Positions 16,170 to 25,031 of a DNA stretch of 39,687 bases are shown piece after piece (the first letter of the stretch is position 1; every line of letters begins with the position of its first letter). The position numbers and the translations under genes are program-made. This DNA is from an uncultured Eubacterium sp. Its GTDB lineage: Bacteria > Bacillota > Clostridia > Lachnospirales > Lachnospiraceae. Where the stretch lies: contig CAJTMV010000036.1 in the NCBI GenBank assembly GCA_910577225.1, forward strand, positions 1-39,687, written 5' to 3'. Below the pieces are notes generated by a model that was not told where the DNA came from, did no database searches, and saw nothing but the letters and a program-made list of their open reading frames with translations.

Positions 16170-17921
16170 ATGGCATGGTATGACGAAGCTGTATTCTATC
16201 ACATTTATCCCTTAGGACTGACCGGAGCGCCAAAGGAAAATTCATACGGAGAGCCGGAGCATCGGCTGAACACGCTGATTCCGTGGATTTCTCATATAAA
16301 AGAAATCGGCTGCAACGCCATTTATATCGGCCCGTTGTTTGAATCTGTCGGACACGGATACGAGACTACGGATTATAAAAAACTGGACAGCCGTCTGGGT
16401 ACGAACGAAGATCTTAAAAATTATGTGTCAAAATGCCACGAACAGGGAATCCGCGTCATTTTAGACGGCGTTTTCAACCATACGGGACGTGACTTTTTTG
16501 CATTTCAGGATATTAAGAAAAACAGAGAAAATTCCCCTTATAAAGACTGGTACTGTAATGTAAATTTCTGGGGAAACAACGAATATAACGACGGATTTTC
16601 CTATGAAAACTGGGGCGGATATAATCTGCTTGTAAAATTAAATCAGCACAATCCGGCTGTCAGAGACTATATTTGTGACGTTGTCCGTTTCTGGGTCAGC
16701 GAATTTGACATCGACGGTATCCGCCTGGACGCTGCCGACGTACTGGATTTTGAATATATGAAAGCGCTGCGTCACGTCGCAAATGAGGTAAAACCAGATT
16801 TCTGGCTGATGGGCGAAGTCATCCATGGCGATTATACCCGCTGGGTCAATGAAGGAACGCTGCATTCCGTAACTAATTACAATCTGCATAAAGCGCTATA
16901 TTCCGGCCATAACGACCACAACTATTTTGAAATCGCGCATACGGTGAAGCGCTTATACGAAATGGGAGGCAGTCGTCCGGACGGCTTAAAGCTCTATAAC
17001 TTTACAGACAACCACGATGTGGAACGTATTTATACAAGACTGAATAACAAAACTCACTTTGCGCCCGTTCATATTCTGCTGTATACCCTTCCCGGGGTTC
17101 CTTCGATTTATTACGGTTCAGAGTTTGGCATCGAAGGAAAAAAAGAAAGATTTTCCGATGACTCGCTGCGTCCGGCTCTTTCTCTGGCTGATTATACCGA
17201 CGCCGTAACGAAGAACCCTTATACCATGCTGATTGCAGCGTTAGGAAACATCCGCCAGCGCACGCCGGCTCTTTCCTATGGCGATTATAACGAACTGCTG
17301 CTGACAAACCGCCAGTATGCATTTTCCAGAAATTATAACGGCCAGTCTGTGATCACAACCGTAAACAATGACGACAGCGACTATGTTATGACGCTGCGTG
17401 CCGGAAATGCCGCTGAATATATCGGCGCCTTATCCGGACAGAAAGTCTCTGTCAGCGGCGGTAATATCGTCGTAAATATCAAAGCAAACAGCGGCGATAT
17501 CTGGCTGCCGCTTACCGACGACACACAGAAAACAGTTTCCCCTGTAAAAATGGACAAACCCTGCGAACCGGCTCCAGCTCCTGTAAAGCCAGCTGACGCA
17601 TCTGCAGGCCAGCCAGAATCCAAAAACGACGCTGCCGTATCTGCCAGCCAGCCAGAATCCAAAACCAGCGCTGCCGCTTCTGCCAGCCAGACGGAATCCA
17701 AAACTGACGCTGCCGCTTCAGGCCAGACGGAATCCAAAAACGCGGAACCAGCGCCGCACGCAGACTCACAGGATTTTGAGAATGGAAAGATCGCGGGACT
17801 GCAGGAAGCCATTCTTGCCATTATGTCCAAAAACGGCCCTGTTACCGACCAGATGCGCCGGGACGTGGAAGCAAACGTATATCACGATTCTCTGATCGCA
17901 TGGATTAAGAGTTTCCGTTAA
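16170..17921 (+). CDS. Cytoplasmic GH13 alpha-amylase family enzyme with Ala/Pro-rich linker and C-terminal helical domain
   Basis: The protein is 583 residues and starts at 16170, seven bases after AGGAGG. Upstream frame extension has no ribosome binding site. The GH13 motifs are DGVFNH (from residue 99), the nucleophile Asp187 in GIRLDAAD, the acid/base Glu216 in GEVIHG, and Asp283 in DNHDVER. No signal peptide is present, so it likely acts on imported maltodextrins. After the beta C-domain comes a linker (about residues 463-535) of four imperfect SQPESK..AA repeats. A ~45-residue predicted helical segment ends the protein. The tail is not part of a normal GH13 and may be a docking module. 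Confidence 0.88.
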   Translation: MAWYDEAVFYHIYPLGLTGAPKENSYGEPEHRLNTLIPWISHIKEIGCNAIYIGPLFESVGHGYETTDYKKLDSRLGTNEDLKNYVSKCHEQGIRVILDGVFNHTGRDFFAFQDIKKNRENSPYKDWYCNVNFWGNNEYNDGFSYENWGGYNLLVKLNQHNPAVRDYICDVVRFWVSEFDIDGIRLDAADVLDFEYMKALRHVANEVKPDFWLMGEVIHGDYTRWVNEGTLHSVTNYNLHKALYSGHNDHNYFEIAHTVKRLYEMGGSRPDGLKLYNFTDNHDVERIYTRLNNKTHFAPVHILLYTLPGVPSIYYGSEFGIEGKKERFSDDSLRPALSLADYTDAVTKNPYTMLIAALGNIRQRTPALSYGDYNELLLTNRQYAFSRNYNGQSVITTVNNDDSDYVMTLRAGNAAEYIGALSGQKVSVSGGNIVVNIKANSGDIWLPLTDDTQKTVSPVKMDKPCEPAPAPVKPADASAGQPESKNDAAVSASQPESKTSAAASASQTESKTDAAASGQTESKNAEPAPHADSQDFENGKIAGLQEAILAIMSKNGPVTDQMRRDVEANVYHDSLIAWIKSFR

Positions 17922-17968
17922 AGGATCCCTTTTCCGATTTTTATTTATCCAGGATCATACAATCATTA

Positions 17969-18004
17969 AACGGCTGTCAGAAAACAAGTTTTCTGACAGC
18001 CGTT
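17969..18004. terminator. Bidirectional terminator between GH13 and histidine kinase genes
   Basis: A perfect 17-bp stem (AACGGCTGTCAGAAAAC and its complement) is separated by only two bases. It lies between two convergent genes. The lower-stem A/T bases serve as the weak U-tract on each strand. Confidence 0.85.
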
Positions 18005-18061
18005 ATATCTTATAACTTTAACCGTATCTATTTTCGTTTGTTATTTACGCGCAGTGTCTTG

Positions 18062-20347
18062 TCAGGCATCTGCATCAGCCGCCGGTTCGCCGTCGTCGTC
18101 TTTCACTGCAAATGCGATATGTACCACAAATAAATCCGCATTCGTCTCCAGCGTAAATATCCCTCCACATGCCTCCGTAAAACTCTTCGCAATCGAAAGT
18201 CCCAGTCCGGCTCCTCCGTCCGTACGGCTTGCGTCTCCACGGACAAATCGTTCTGTAAAATCAGCTCCGGCACGCAATTCCTGCTGCGAGATATTTTTAA
18301 TCCCGGCTACAGCATACTCTCCTTCCCGTTTTAGTTCCACGAATACACGCGACCCTTCCAGAGAATATCTCAGTGCGTTTTGTATCAGATTCTGAAATAC
18401 ACGGTACAGACGTGTGCCGTCCGCCATAATCATTACCGCTTCCTGCGGAATATCCGTTTTCATCAAAACGGCGCTTCTTTGAATCTCTTCTTCCATATCG
18501 GCGAGTGTCTGGCGCAGCAGCTTTCCAAAATCCAGTTTTTTTAACTCTACCGGAAGCTGACCGGACGCAGCCTTACTCACTGCAAAAACATCCCTGACAA
18601 TACTGTTCAGCCGTGTCGCCTTCTCATCCAGAATGCGAATATAATCCCGCACATGCTCCGGCAGCTCTTCTTCCTGCTTTAAGAACGATATATAACTGAT
18701 AATGGATGTCAGCGGCGTTTTAAGATCATGAGAAACATTGGCTACCAGCTCCACTTTCATCCTTTCACTTTTTAACTGTTCGTTCACAGCCGTCTGTATC
18801 CCCTGCCGAATCTGGGAAAGACTGTCAGAAAGCGGTTTCAAAAAGGAATCTTCTGCAAAACTTTCTTTTTCCGTATAATCTCCATTCTGTACTGCATGGA
18901 TATGCTCCGCCAGAAGATCGAGCTCTTTCGCCTGTCTCTTTTCTTCTGAAAGACAATGATAACTTATCGCCACAAGTGCCGCCAGAATCAGGCACTGCGT
19001 CCCTGTAGCTTCCGTCTGACTCATCCATCCGGCACGTAAAAAAGCCAGTACAAACACACCCGACGCACCTGCCGCCATTCCTGCCGCTACAGCCGTTCGC
19101 AAACGCTGCATCTGGCGTACTGCAAACGTCTGTTTCAGACCATTTATCCTGGCCTGCCGTATCAGGCGGCTGATGAAACCGTCACAAATATGTCTCCGAT
19201 TTTTACACAAATCATTAAAGAACAAATAGCCAGACCATAAACAGATAAGCATAAAAACCGGATGTTCTGTCAGATTCCTTCCGATACGGCGCAAATCTGC
19301 CTGGCTGTCTTCCCACCCCATCCATAATTCGTCTGCAGTTCCCTGTGACGCTTCAAATGTCATTTCTAATGTTTCCACAAATGTTTCCTCTGCCGTTTCC
19401 TGTGATGCTGGCACTGCCATTTCTAACGTTTCCGGCGCACTATAGAAAGACGCTTCATCATAAGCAGAGACAAGATCCTCTGTATACTCTGTCGTGTAAT
19501 CCATAGTTCTCCAAACCCCTGTAAGCAGAAGCAGACCAAGCAGCAATTTCGGCTCAAACCATATTCTGCCGGTAATCTGTGCCAGTTTTACATCTGCTGC
19601 CCTTTTTTCTCTTCGCAAAGCAATGCCAAGCGCAAACAACAGCGCCCCTGCCGCCAGTCCAAACAATCCCAGGCGCATTCTGTCATAATTTTCGCTGACA
19701 TTTTGATACAGATGATATAACTGATTTTCTCCCATTGCATAATTACCATTATGATTGCTCACATACGTATGGCTGACTGGTTCCACTGCCGCAAGCATCA
19801 ATATTTCTGTCGTTTCCAGTCCATCCTCTGCCATAAAATTCTCATATCCTGGCACATACCACTGGCTGTCGTCTTTGTAATATCGGTCGTCGTAAATGTT
19901 CAGTTTTTTCCCGTCTTTTTCGATGCTTACATTTTTTCCGTTAAAAAACATCTGAAAATTGTATCCCTCAATCGGATTTTTTACTCTGTCCTTGTCGGAT
20001 TCGTCCATATTGGTATACAGTTCCGCCCCGTCGCGGCGAATCTGGTATAACAGATTTTTATTTCTCCGGATCTGTTCGTAATATCCGTCCATACCAGCAT
20101 GTCCGCTGACTTTCCCACGGGCCGCCATTGCAAGAAAATCTCCCAGTCTTTCCTCCATATAATGTCTGAATCCAGCCGTGTTCTCATAGTCCTGTTCCAT
20201 CAGTCCCCAAAATCCATCTTCATTCCATTTCTCTGCCCGAAACGCCTGTCCCGCAAGCATCGCCGCATTCCCTGCAAGCAGACTGACACTTAAGAAAAAT
20301 ACCGTAAAGCTAACGACCACTTTCCCTTTTTTCAATTTTGTATCCAA
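18062..20347 (-). CDS. Sensor histidine kinase
   Basis: The 761-residue membrane kinase has an N-terminal transmembrane helix, a ~180-residue extracellular sensor region, further helices, and a second loop rich in Glu/Thr. A HisKA domain follows with His540 in NVSHDLKTP. The HATPase domain has N-box LIQNALRYS and G-boxes GAGLGLSIAKSF. Its gene overlaps the response regulator gene by about 38 bp, so the two are translationally linked. The start is a TTG and uncertain. The second loop contains an internal duplication (ETLEM..ASQ.TA twice). The stimulus is not evident. The architecture resembles VanS-like kinases of Clostridia with large sensors. Confidence 0.9.
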   Translation of the reverse strand: MDTKLKKGKVVVSFTVFFLSVSLLAGNAAMLAGQAFRAEKWNEDGFWGLMEQDYENTAGFRHYMEERLGDFLAMAARGKVSGHAGMDGYYEQIRRNKNLLYQIRRDGAELYTNMDESDKDRVKNPIEGYNFQMFFNGKNVSIEKDGKKLNIYDDRYYKDDSQWYVPGYENFMAEDGLETTEILMLAAVEPVSHTYVSNHNGNYAMGENQLYHLYQNVSENYDRMRLGLFGLAAGALLFALGIALRREKRAADVKLAQITGRIWFEPKLLLGLLLLTGVWRTMDYTTEYTEDLVSAYDEASFYSAPETLEMAVPASQETAEETFVETLEMTFEASQGTADELWMGWEDSQADLRRIGRNLTEHPVFMLICLWSGYLFFNDLCKNRRHICDGFISRLIRQARINGLKQTFAVRQMQRLRTAVAAGMAAGASGVFVLAFLRAGWMSQTEATGTQCLILAALVAISYHCLSEEKRQAKELDLLAEHIHAVQNGDYTEKESFAEDSFLKPLSDSLSQIRQGIQTAVNEQLKSERMKVELVANVSHDLKTPLTSIISYISFLKQEEELPEHVRDYIRILDEKATRLNSIVRDVFAVSKAASGQLPVELKKLDFGKLLRQTLADMEEEIQRSAVLMKTDIPQEAVMIMADGTRLYRVFQNLIQNALRYSLEGSRVFVELKREGEYAVAGIKNISQQELRAGADFTERFVRGDASRTDGGAGLGLSIAKSFTEACGGIFTLETNADLFVVHIAFAVKDDDGEPAADADA

Positions 20348-21023
20348 TTCCCCACACCACCTTTAAATATTCTGGCTCTTTGGGATTCAGCTCGATTTTT
20401 TCACGAATACGCCTGATATGTACCATGACCGTATTCTCAGACGCATAGCTTTCCGCCTCCCAGACACGCTGATAGATCTCTTCCGCCGGGAAAATCCTGC
20501 CGGGATTGCGCATCAGAAGATCCACAATTTTTGTCTCTGTCGCTGTCAGATGAACCGGTTCGCCGTCTGCATACAGTACATGATCCTGCGTACGATACAA
20601 CAGTCTGCCATTGCGAATATCGCCGGCAGACGGACTGGCATTCATGTCTCCAAGACACGTATATCGCCGCAGGTGGCTTTTCACCCGTGCGACCAGCTCC
20701 GCAGGATTGTATGGCTTTGCCACATAATCATCTGCACCGATCGACAGTCCCAATACCTTGTCCGTCTCTTCACTTTTCGCACTTAGCACGATAATCGGAA
20801 TATTCTGCCGTTCTCTGATCTTCATAATCGCAGAAAGTCCATCCATCTTCGGCATCATAACGTCGATCAGAACAAGCTGAATCTGTTCTTTCGCGAGTAT
20901 CTCCAGCGCCTGCATTCCATCATACGCCCTGACAGGATGAAATCCCTCCTGCTCCAGCAGAATCGCAATTGCCCTGACAATTTCCCTGTCATCGTCCACT
21001 ACAAGTATCCGTTCGTTTTTCAT
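20310..21023 (-). CDS. OmpR/PhoB-family response regulator
   Basis: The 237 residues comprise a receiver domain and a winged-helix DNA-binding domain. In the receiver, Asp10-12 form the acidic pocket, Asp54 in LIDVMMPKMDG is the phospho-acceptor, and Lys103 is in YVAKP. The winged helix includes LTATETKIVDLLMRNPGRIFPAEEIYQRVW and VHIRRIREKIE. It is the partner of the overlapping kinase gene. The start has GGAG ten bases upstream. Direct repeats in its upstream region may be its own binding sites. Target genes beyond its own operon cannot be inferred. Confidence 0.94.
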   Translation of the reverse strand: MKNERILVVDDDREIVRAIAILLEQEGFHPVRAYDGMQALEILAKEQIQLVLIDVMMPKMDGLSAIMKIRERQNIPIIVLSAKSEETDKVLGLSIGADDYVAKPYNPAELVARVKSHLRRYTCLGDMNASPSAGDIRNGRLLYRTQDHVLYADGEPVHLTATETKIVDLLMRNPGRIFPAEEIYQRVWEAESYASENTVMVHIRRIREKIELNPKEPEYLKVVWGIGYKIEKRESGR

Positions 21024-21069
21024 CGAGTGTTCTCTCCTTTTTGGCCTGCTTTTATCCTAACTGAAATTC

Positions 21070-21098
21070 CTTACAAAAGTGTCAGGGAAAATCTTACA
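21070..21098 (-). promoter_or_regulatory. Direct repeats upstream of the two-component operon
   Basis: TGTAAG (minus strand) occurs at 21098-21093 and 21075-21070, 23 bp apart, with similar flanks (GAAA.TC before CTTACA on the plus strand). OmpR-type regulators bind direct repeats about two helical turns apart, so autoregulation is possible. Confidence 0.35.
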
Positions 21099-21152
21099 GA
21101 TTTCTTAAAAACAATATGGCCAGATATATCCATTTCCAGAGCGTGTCATTTT

Positions 21153-21803
21153 TTAATTTTGCGTTTCTTTGCGTTCTGAAAACACTTTCTTCCCCTTATA
21201 GACAACCCGAAATAGTCTTTCTATATTTACACATTTCATCGCTACTTTTCCTAATGCTGCTTCTAATATCAGCTTTTTTACCGGATCCTGCTCCTGTTCC
21301 TGCAGCGTTTCCAGGCGGTCGCACAATTTTTCTAATTGTTCCAGCAGCCATGCCAGATTATGTACGGGGCGATATAGTTTCAACGTATTTATCATCTCCC
21401 GCCCTTTGGGATCATCCGAATCGATTCCACCCAGTTCGTTTCGATAAAAAATCTGATTGTAATCGATCTTTGCCGGATTATAAAACAACTCGTTTACAAT
21501 CTCACTGCTCCCTGACAGATCTCCCTGATACTTGTCTCCTTTGGATAGATTACACTTTGGACATGACCACATCAAATTATTATAATCTGTTCGTAAATAA
21601 TCTTTTTTCCCCTTGAATATTTTTTCAGGAACAAAATGTTCTACATGAAAGGATACGGTTACCAGTTCTTCCGACATATTGCAATAGCCGCATCTCCCAT
21701 GAAAATCTTTCTGCAGATACTTTTTATATTTTTGCGGCGTATGAAATTTCTTTGTACATGTCCTTTGTATCTTATGTTCTTTAAATTCTGCGTACTTCAT
21801 CAT
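21153..21803 (-). CDS. HNH endonuclease (putative effector of the MTase-GHKL-receiver cassette)
   Basis: The 216-residue protein has a treble-clef HNH fold. C38-x2-C41 is the first zinc knuckle, V54-E55-H56 the catalytic histidine segment, and YNNL at 74-77 comes next. C81-x2-C84 with N85 and K88 completes the motif. The remaining ~120 residues are helical and unrecognised. The start at 21803 (or 21800) has AAGGG close upstream. It begins eight bases after the receiver gene stop and is the last gene of the four-gene operon. In this context it is the probable DNA-cleaving component. Other HNH proteins act in homing or phage packaging, but no such context exists here. Confidence 0.85.
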   Translation of the reverse strand: MMKYAEFKEHKIQRTCTKKFHTPQKYKKYLQKDFHGRCGYCNMSEELVTVSFHVEHFVPEKIFKGKKDYLRTDYNNLMWSCPKCNLSKGDKYQGDLSGSSEIVNELFYNPAKIDYNQIFYRNELGGIDSDDPKGREMINTLKLYRPVHNLAWLLEQLEKLCDRLETLQEQEQDPVKKLILEAALGKVAMKCVNIERLFRVVYKGKKVFSERKETQN

Positions 21804-21811
21804 CCTTACCC

Positions 21812-22480
21812 TTACAGAGATCCATATTTTTTAAGCTCTTTCAGCGCATCTTTTATTTCACCCATATTCCAGACAGTGTCTACCGTTGTCTGATACATTT
21901 GCTTATATCTGCTCAATTCGTTTTCCACCTGAATCACAATTTCCAGCGCTTCTTCGTCCGCTCCATTCTGATCCAGTCTCTTTAATCCCGCACGGAGTTT
22001 CTCTTCCAGTTTTCTGCGTCTTGTAATATATTTTTGCATATTCAGCATAATGTTATGGACAAGCTCTTTGGTTGCATCCAGCTCCGGTCTTAAAAACACT
22101 TTTTTTGCATATACCTTATCTGCATCTGTATGCTGGGATTCTTTACTTTCATCCGGCGCATTCGTCATAATTATAACAGGAAATTCCGGTGTTTCCTCAT
22201 GCATAAATTCAATAATCTCCCATCCTTTTATGACATCCTTTGTCGTATCCAGTTTATAATCCACAATTAGCGCCTGTATATGGTCCTCTTCTATATCTTT
22301 GCGGATTTCATCCAAAATATCTTCACGCGCTCTTGCTTCCAGCTCGTATTCCTTAAATTGTATTTGAGAATCCCAGCCTGCGTTATCTAACACGGATACC
22401 TGTATATCATCCCTCTCGCTCTTAACATCATCGATAATACCGATCCGATATTCTACTTCTTCGTTTTCTTTCTCTTCCAT
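21812..22480 (-). CDS. Receiver-domain protein without DNA-binding output
   Basis: The 222-residue protein has a CheY-like receiver. The acidic pair Asp17-Asp18 is in IIDD, the likely phospho-acceptor is Asp74 in LIVDYKLD, the Thr is in VIIMTN, and a Lys follows in YAKKVFLRP. The C-terminal ~80 residues are predicted coiled coil/helical (RRRKLEEKLRAGLKRLDQ) with no DNA-binding domain. It overlaps the end of the GHKL/kinase gene by 28 bp and has its own GGAG site. The neighbouring kinase-like core is the obvious phosphodonor. The product may pass the signal to the HNH nuclease through protein contact. Confidence 0.82.
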   Translation of the reverse strand: MEEKENEEVEYRIGIIDDVKSERDDIQVSVLDNAGWDSQIQFKEYELEARAREDILDEIRKDIEEDHIQALIVDYKLDTTKDVIKGWEIIEFMHEETPEFPVIIMTNAPDESKESQHTDADKVYAKKVFLRPELDATKELVHNIMLNMQKYITRRRKLEEKLRAGLKRLDQNGADEEALEIVIQVENELSRYKQMYQTTVDTVWNMGEIKDALKELKKYGSL

Positions 22481-25026
22481 ATAATCTCCAATCCAAATCC
22501 ATGCTGCCTGTTCATCACAAAGATGAGTCCGTCATAACGTTCCACTGTTTCTTTCACAACCCAAAGCCCCAGACCTGTACCTTTTCCTTCCTTAGAAGTC
22601 TCTCCCATTTCAAAAATCTTATCCGGCCGAAGTTCATACTTTTTAGCAAGTGCAGGGCCATTATTTTCCATAATCAGATGCAAATCATCGCCACACTCTT
22701 TTAATATAAAGGAAATTTCTCTTTTAAGATTATGTTCCTGCTCTAAAAACCATGCAGAATTCAAAATAAAGTTATTCAGTATAATATACATATCTACCAG
22801 CGCAATCGGCATCCTGTCCTGTATGCTCTCTTCTTCTATTATCTGCAGATTCAGAAAAATGTGCTTTTCTTCCAAAAGGACCGACCATTTGGATAATACT
22901 CTTTCCATCAGTTTCTTTAACGGCGTTTCCCTGATCTTAAGACTTTCTTTGCTAAGTCCATCCATAATGACATCCAGAAATGCCGCCGTTAACATGTCGT
23001 TTTTCTCCAGATTATCAATGCGATGATACGGATTATAAGCTGGCAGACCCTGATATTCTTTTCCCTTTAATATATAGTTTACCCGACTCCGAATCTGCGA
23101 AGCCTGTACATGAAACTGCGTATTAATTGCCTGAAATTCATGAAAAAACGTATTCAGCAGAATACCAGAAGAGCTTAAAATCTGTATCATCTGTTTACTG
23201 TTAAGATCTTTCTCCGATTCCTTCATCATCTTGTATACCGTATCATACATTTCTTTTTCCGTAAATCTGGCATCCTTTTCTATATAACGCTTTTCTTCTA
23301 ATACTTCCTTTTCTGATACCTCCGTATTTTCCTGAACTATCGTTTCCGCTTCACGCTCTGGATGTTCTACTCTTCGTGTCGCCTCTTCCTGGATACTTTT
23401 TACATAATCCGTCATTGCATCTTCAATCGATTGTATCCATTTTGCATATTCTCTATAAATATACTGTCGGTCATACTCAAATTCTTTTAAGCACTCCTGT
23501 ATCAGGTTGACAAAAATATAATAAGTATCCGTAAGCGCTATACCTTCGCGGTTTGCCATATCTTCCAGATTTGGGTTTGACTCCCTCCCGATTTTTATCA
23601 GTCCGATCAGCTGGTACGGCTGTACTCTCCATGCGCCGTTTGGATGTGCAACAGATGCCGGACTTCTTTGCACGCGCGAGGACAAGCCAAGCCAGTCATA
23701 CATTGCGCCCTCGTCTCCATAGGGACGTACCTTAAATTCATCCCGATACAGTTTTACTCCGGAAAACTGTGTCAGTAACTTTTTTCTTTTTCTGGCAGAT
23801 ACATTCTTCATAATTTCATATTCATTATTATTATTTCTCAAAAAATACATTTCAGCAGTAAAAGGTCCTACTTTTTGTATTCTATCAAGTCCGTCTGCCG
23901 GTAGTACTTCCTCTACATTTTTTATGATACGAATTTCTTTCTTATAATCGTTTCTTTGACGTCCTTCTTCCTGTAATTTTTCCCGCGACCAAAACTCATC
24001 CAAAGACCTTTTTTCTACTTTCCCATACTTTTCTACCGTAATATATTTTTTTGACAGATCGACCTCATTACGCAACAGGTCGATCTTTAGATCGCTTTTC
24101 CCATCATATTCTGCCATGATTCTATAATCATAATCTTCAGGATCGATGGCTACTTTGTCTGTCTTATAATCGAATTTCGGATAAAAGCTGTTTTTTACAA
24201 TCACCTGGAACTGATCCGCGCTTCCTATCGGATTAATACTTTTTAAATTCGTATTCACTTTTTGAAACAGCCTGTCGCTCCATGCTTCTCGTGTTGGAGT
24301 CAGTACAATCACCGTTCCCGTCGACCAGTTATGTTCTTTCAGTAAACACTCATCTTTGCCAACGATTTTTTTTATGATATCTTTATACCTTGAGCTGCAC
24401 AAATCCATTTCTGCCTTGACATCGCTAATCAGCCTTACATTCGCAAACTGATCCCAGTCCATATTCCAGCGAATTCCCTTTTTCTCAGACCGGGCTTTGG
24501 TATACATAGCAGATTTTATCGATAATTTATCCAGAGCAAACCGGCCGATGCCCTTTGCTCCGGTTTTGGTACGACCCTTATCAGACTTTACCTGATATTC
24601 TTTATTGCTTGTTCCTATATACATCCAGGCTGATTTCACAATATCCATCGTCATCCCACATCCGTTATCAGCCACGATAATGCGGTTATGTGCAAATAAT
24701 AGTTGTCTCAGTTTGTTTTGTATTTCATCTGACAAATCTGCTTTCTTTTTCAAAACCGCCTGCTTTTTCGATTCTGGTTTCTTTTCTTCGTAACATTGCA
24801 GAACAAAGTCCAGTTCCTTTTCAGATAAATATTTTGAAAAATAGCCGGGAGCTGATTCGACTGGCACATCCGGAAATGGTATATGAAAATTCACGTACAC
24901 GCACGTTGCATCCGCATCATAAGAATTTTTAATCAGTTCAATTAATGCCCCGTCAACATCTGCGATATTTTCCCGTCCTATTAATCTGGCCGCCTTCGCG
25001 CCTACCTGAAATTCAATCTGCTGCAT
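22453..25026 (-). CDS. Dual GHKL protein: MORC/MutL-like ATPase module plus histidine-kinase-like core
   Basis: The protein is 857 residues. The start at ATG 25026 is five bases past the methyltransferase stop. The N-terminal GHKL ATPase has N-box Glu30-x3-Asn34-x2-Asp37, the G1 motif ADNGCGM near 120, and KTGAKGIGRFA near 155. It aligns in layout with MORC/MutL/Hsp90-type ATPases, not with histidine kinases. The C-terminal third has an H-box-like segment (NTFFHEFQ, His629), then an HK-type ATP-binding domain ending in GTGLGLWVVKETVE. MORC-like GHKL ATPases next to methyltransferases and nucleases are known from restriction-modification loci (paraMORC families). The fused kinase core with a receiver downstream suggests a built-in phosphorelay. 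Confidence 0.85.
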   Translation of the reverse strand: MQQIEFQVGAKAARLIGRENIADVDGALIELIKNSYDADATCVYVNFHIPFPDVPVESAPGYFSKYLSEKELDFVLQCYEEKKPESKKQAVLKKKADLSDEIQNKLRQLLFAHNRIIVADNGCGMTMDIVKSAWMYIGTSNKEYQVKSDKGRTKTGAKGIGRFALDKLSIKSAMYTKARSEKKGIRWNMDWDQFANVRLISDVKAEMDLCSSRYKDIIKKIVGKDECLLKEHNWSTGTVIVLTPTREAWSDRLFQKVNTNLKSINPIGSADQFQVIVKNSFYPKFDYKTDKVAIDPEDYDYRIMAEYDGKSDLKIDLLRNEVDLSKKYITVEKYGKVEKRSLDEFWSREKLQEEGRQRNDYKKEIRIIKNVEEVLPADGLDRIQKVGPFTAEMYFLRNNNNEYEIMKNVSARKRKKLLTQFSGVKLYRDEFKVRPYGDEGAMYDWLGLSSRVQRSPASVAHPNGAWRVQPYQLIGLIKIGRESNPNLEDMANREGIALTDTYYIFVNLIQECLKEFEYDRQYIYREYAKWIQSIEDAMTDYVKSIQEEATRRVEHPEREAETIVQENTEVSEKEVLEEKRYIEKDARFTEKEMYDTVYKMMKESEKDLNSKQMIQILSSSGILLNTFFHEFQAINTQFHVQASQIRSRVNYILKGKEYQGLPAYNPYHRIDNLEKNDMLTAAFLDVIMDGLSKESLKIRETPLKKLMERVLSKWSVLLEEKHIFLNLQIIEEESIQDRMPIALVDMYIILNNFILNSAWFLEQEHNLKREISFILKECGDDLHLIMENNGPALAKKYELRPDKIFEMGETSKEGKGTGLGLWVVKETVERYDGLIFVMNRQHGFGLEIIWKRKKTKK

Positions 25027-25031
25027 ACTGA

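Noticed and set aside
17381..17830. 149-codon minus-strand ORF opposite the GH13 gene
   Set aside because: It is the antisense shadow of the Ala/Ser-rich linker repeats. Its composition (repeated LDSVWLAEAA-like units) merely mirrors the linker.
18062..21023. Vancomycin-resistance VanRS system
   Set aside because: The regulator is OmpR-type and VanR-like in layout, but no vanH/A/X or cell-wall genes are adjacent, so only a generic two-component call is justified.
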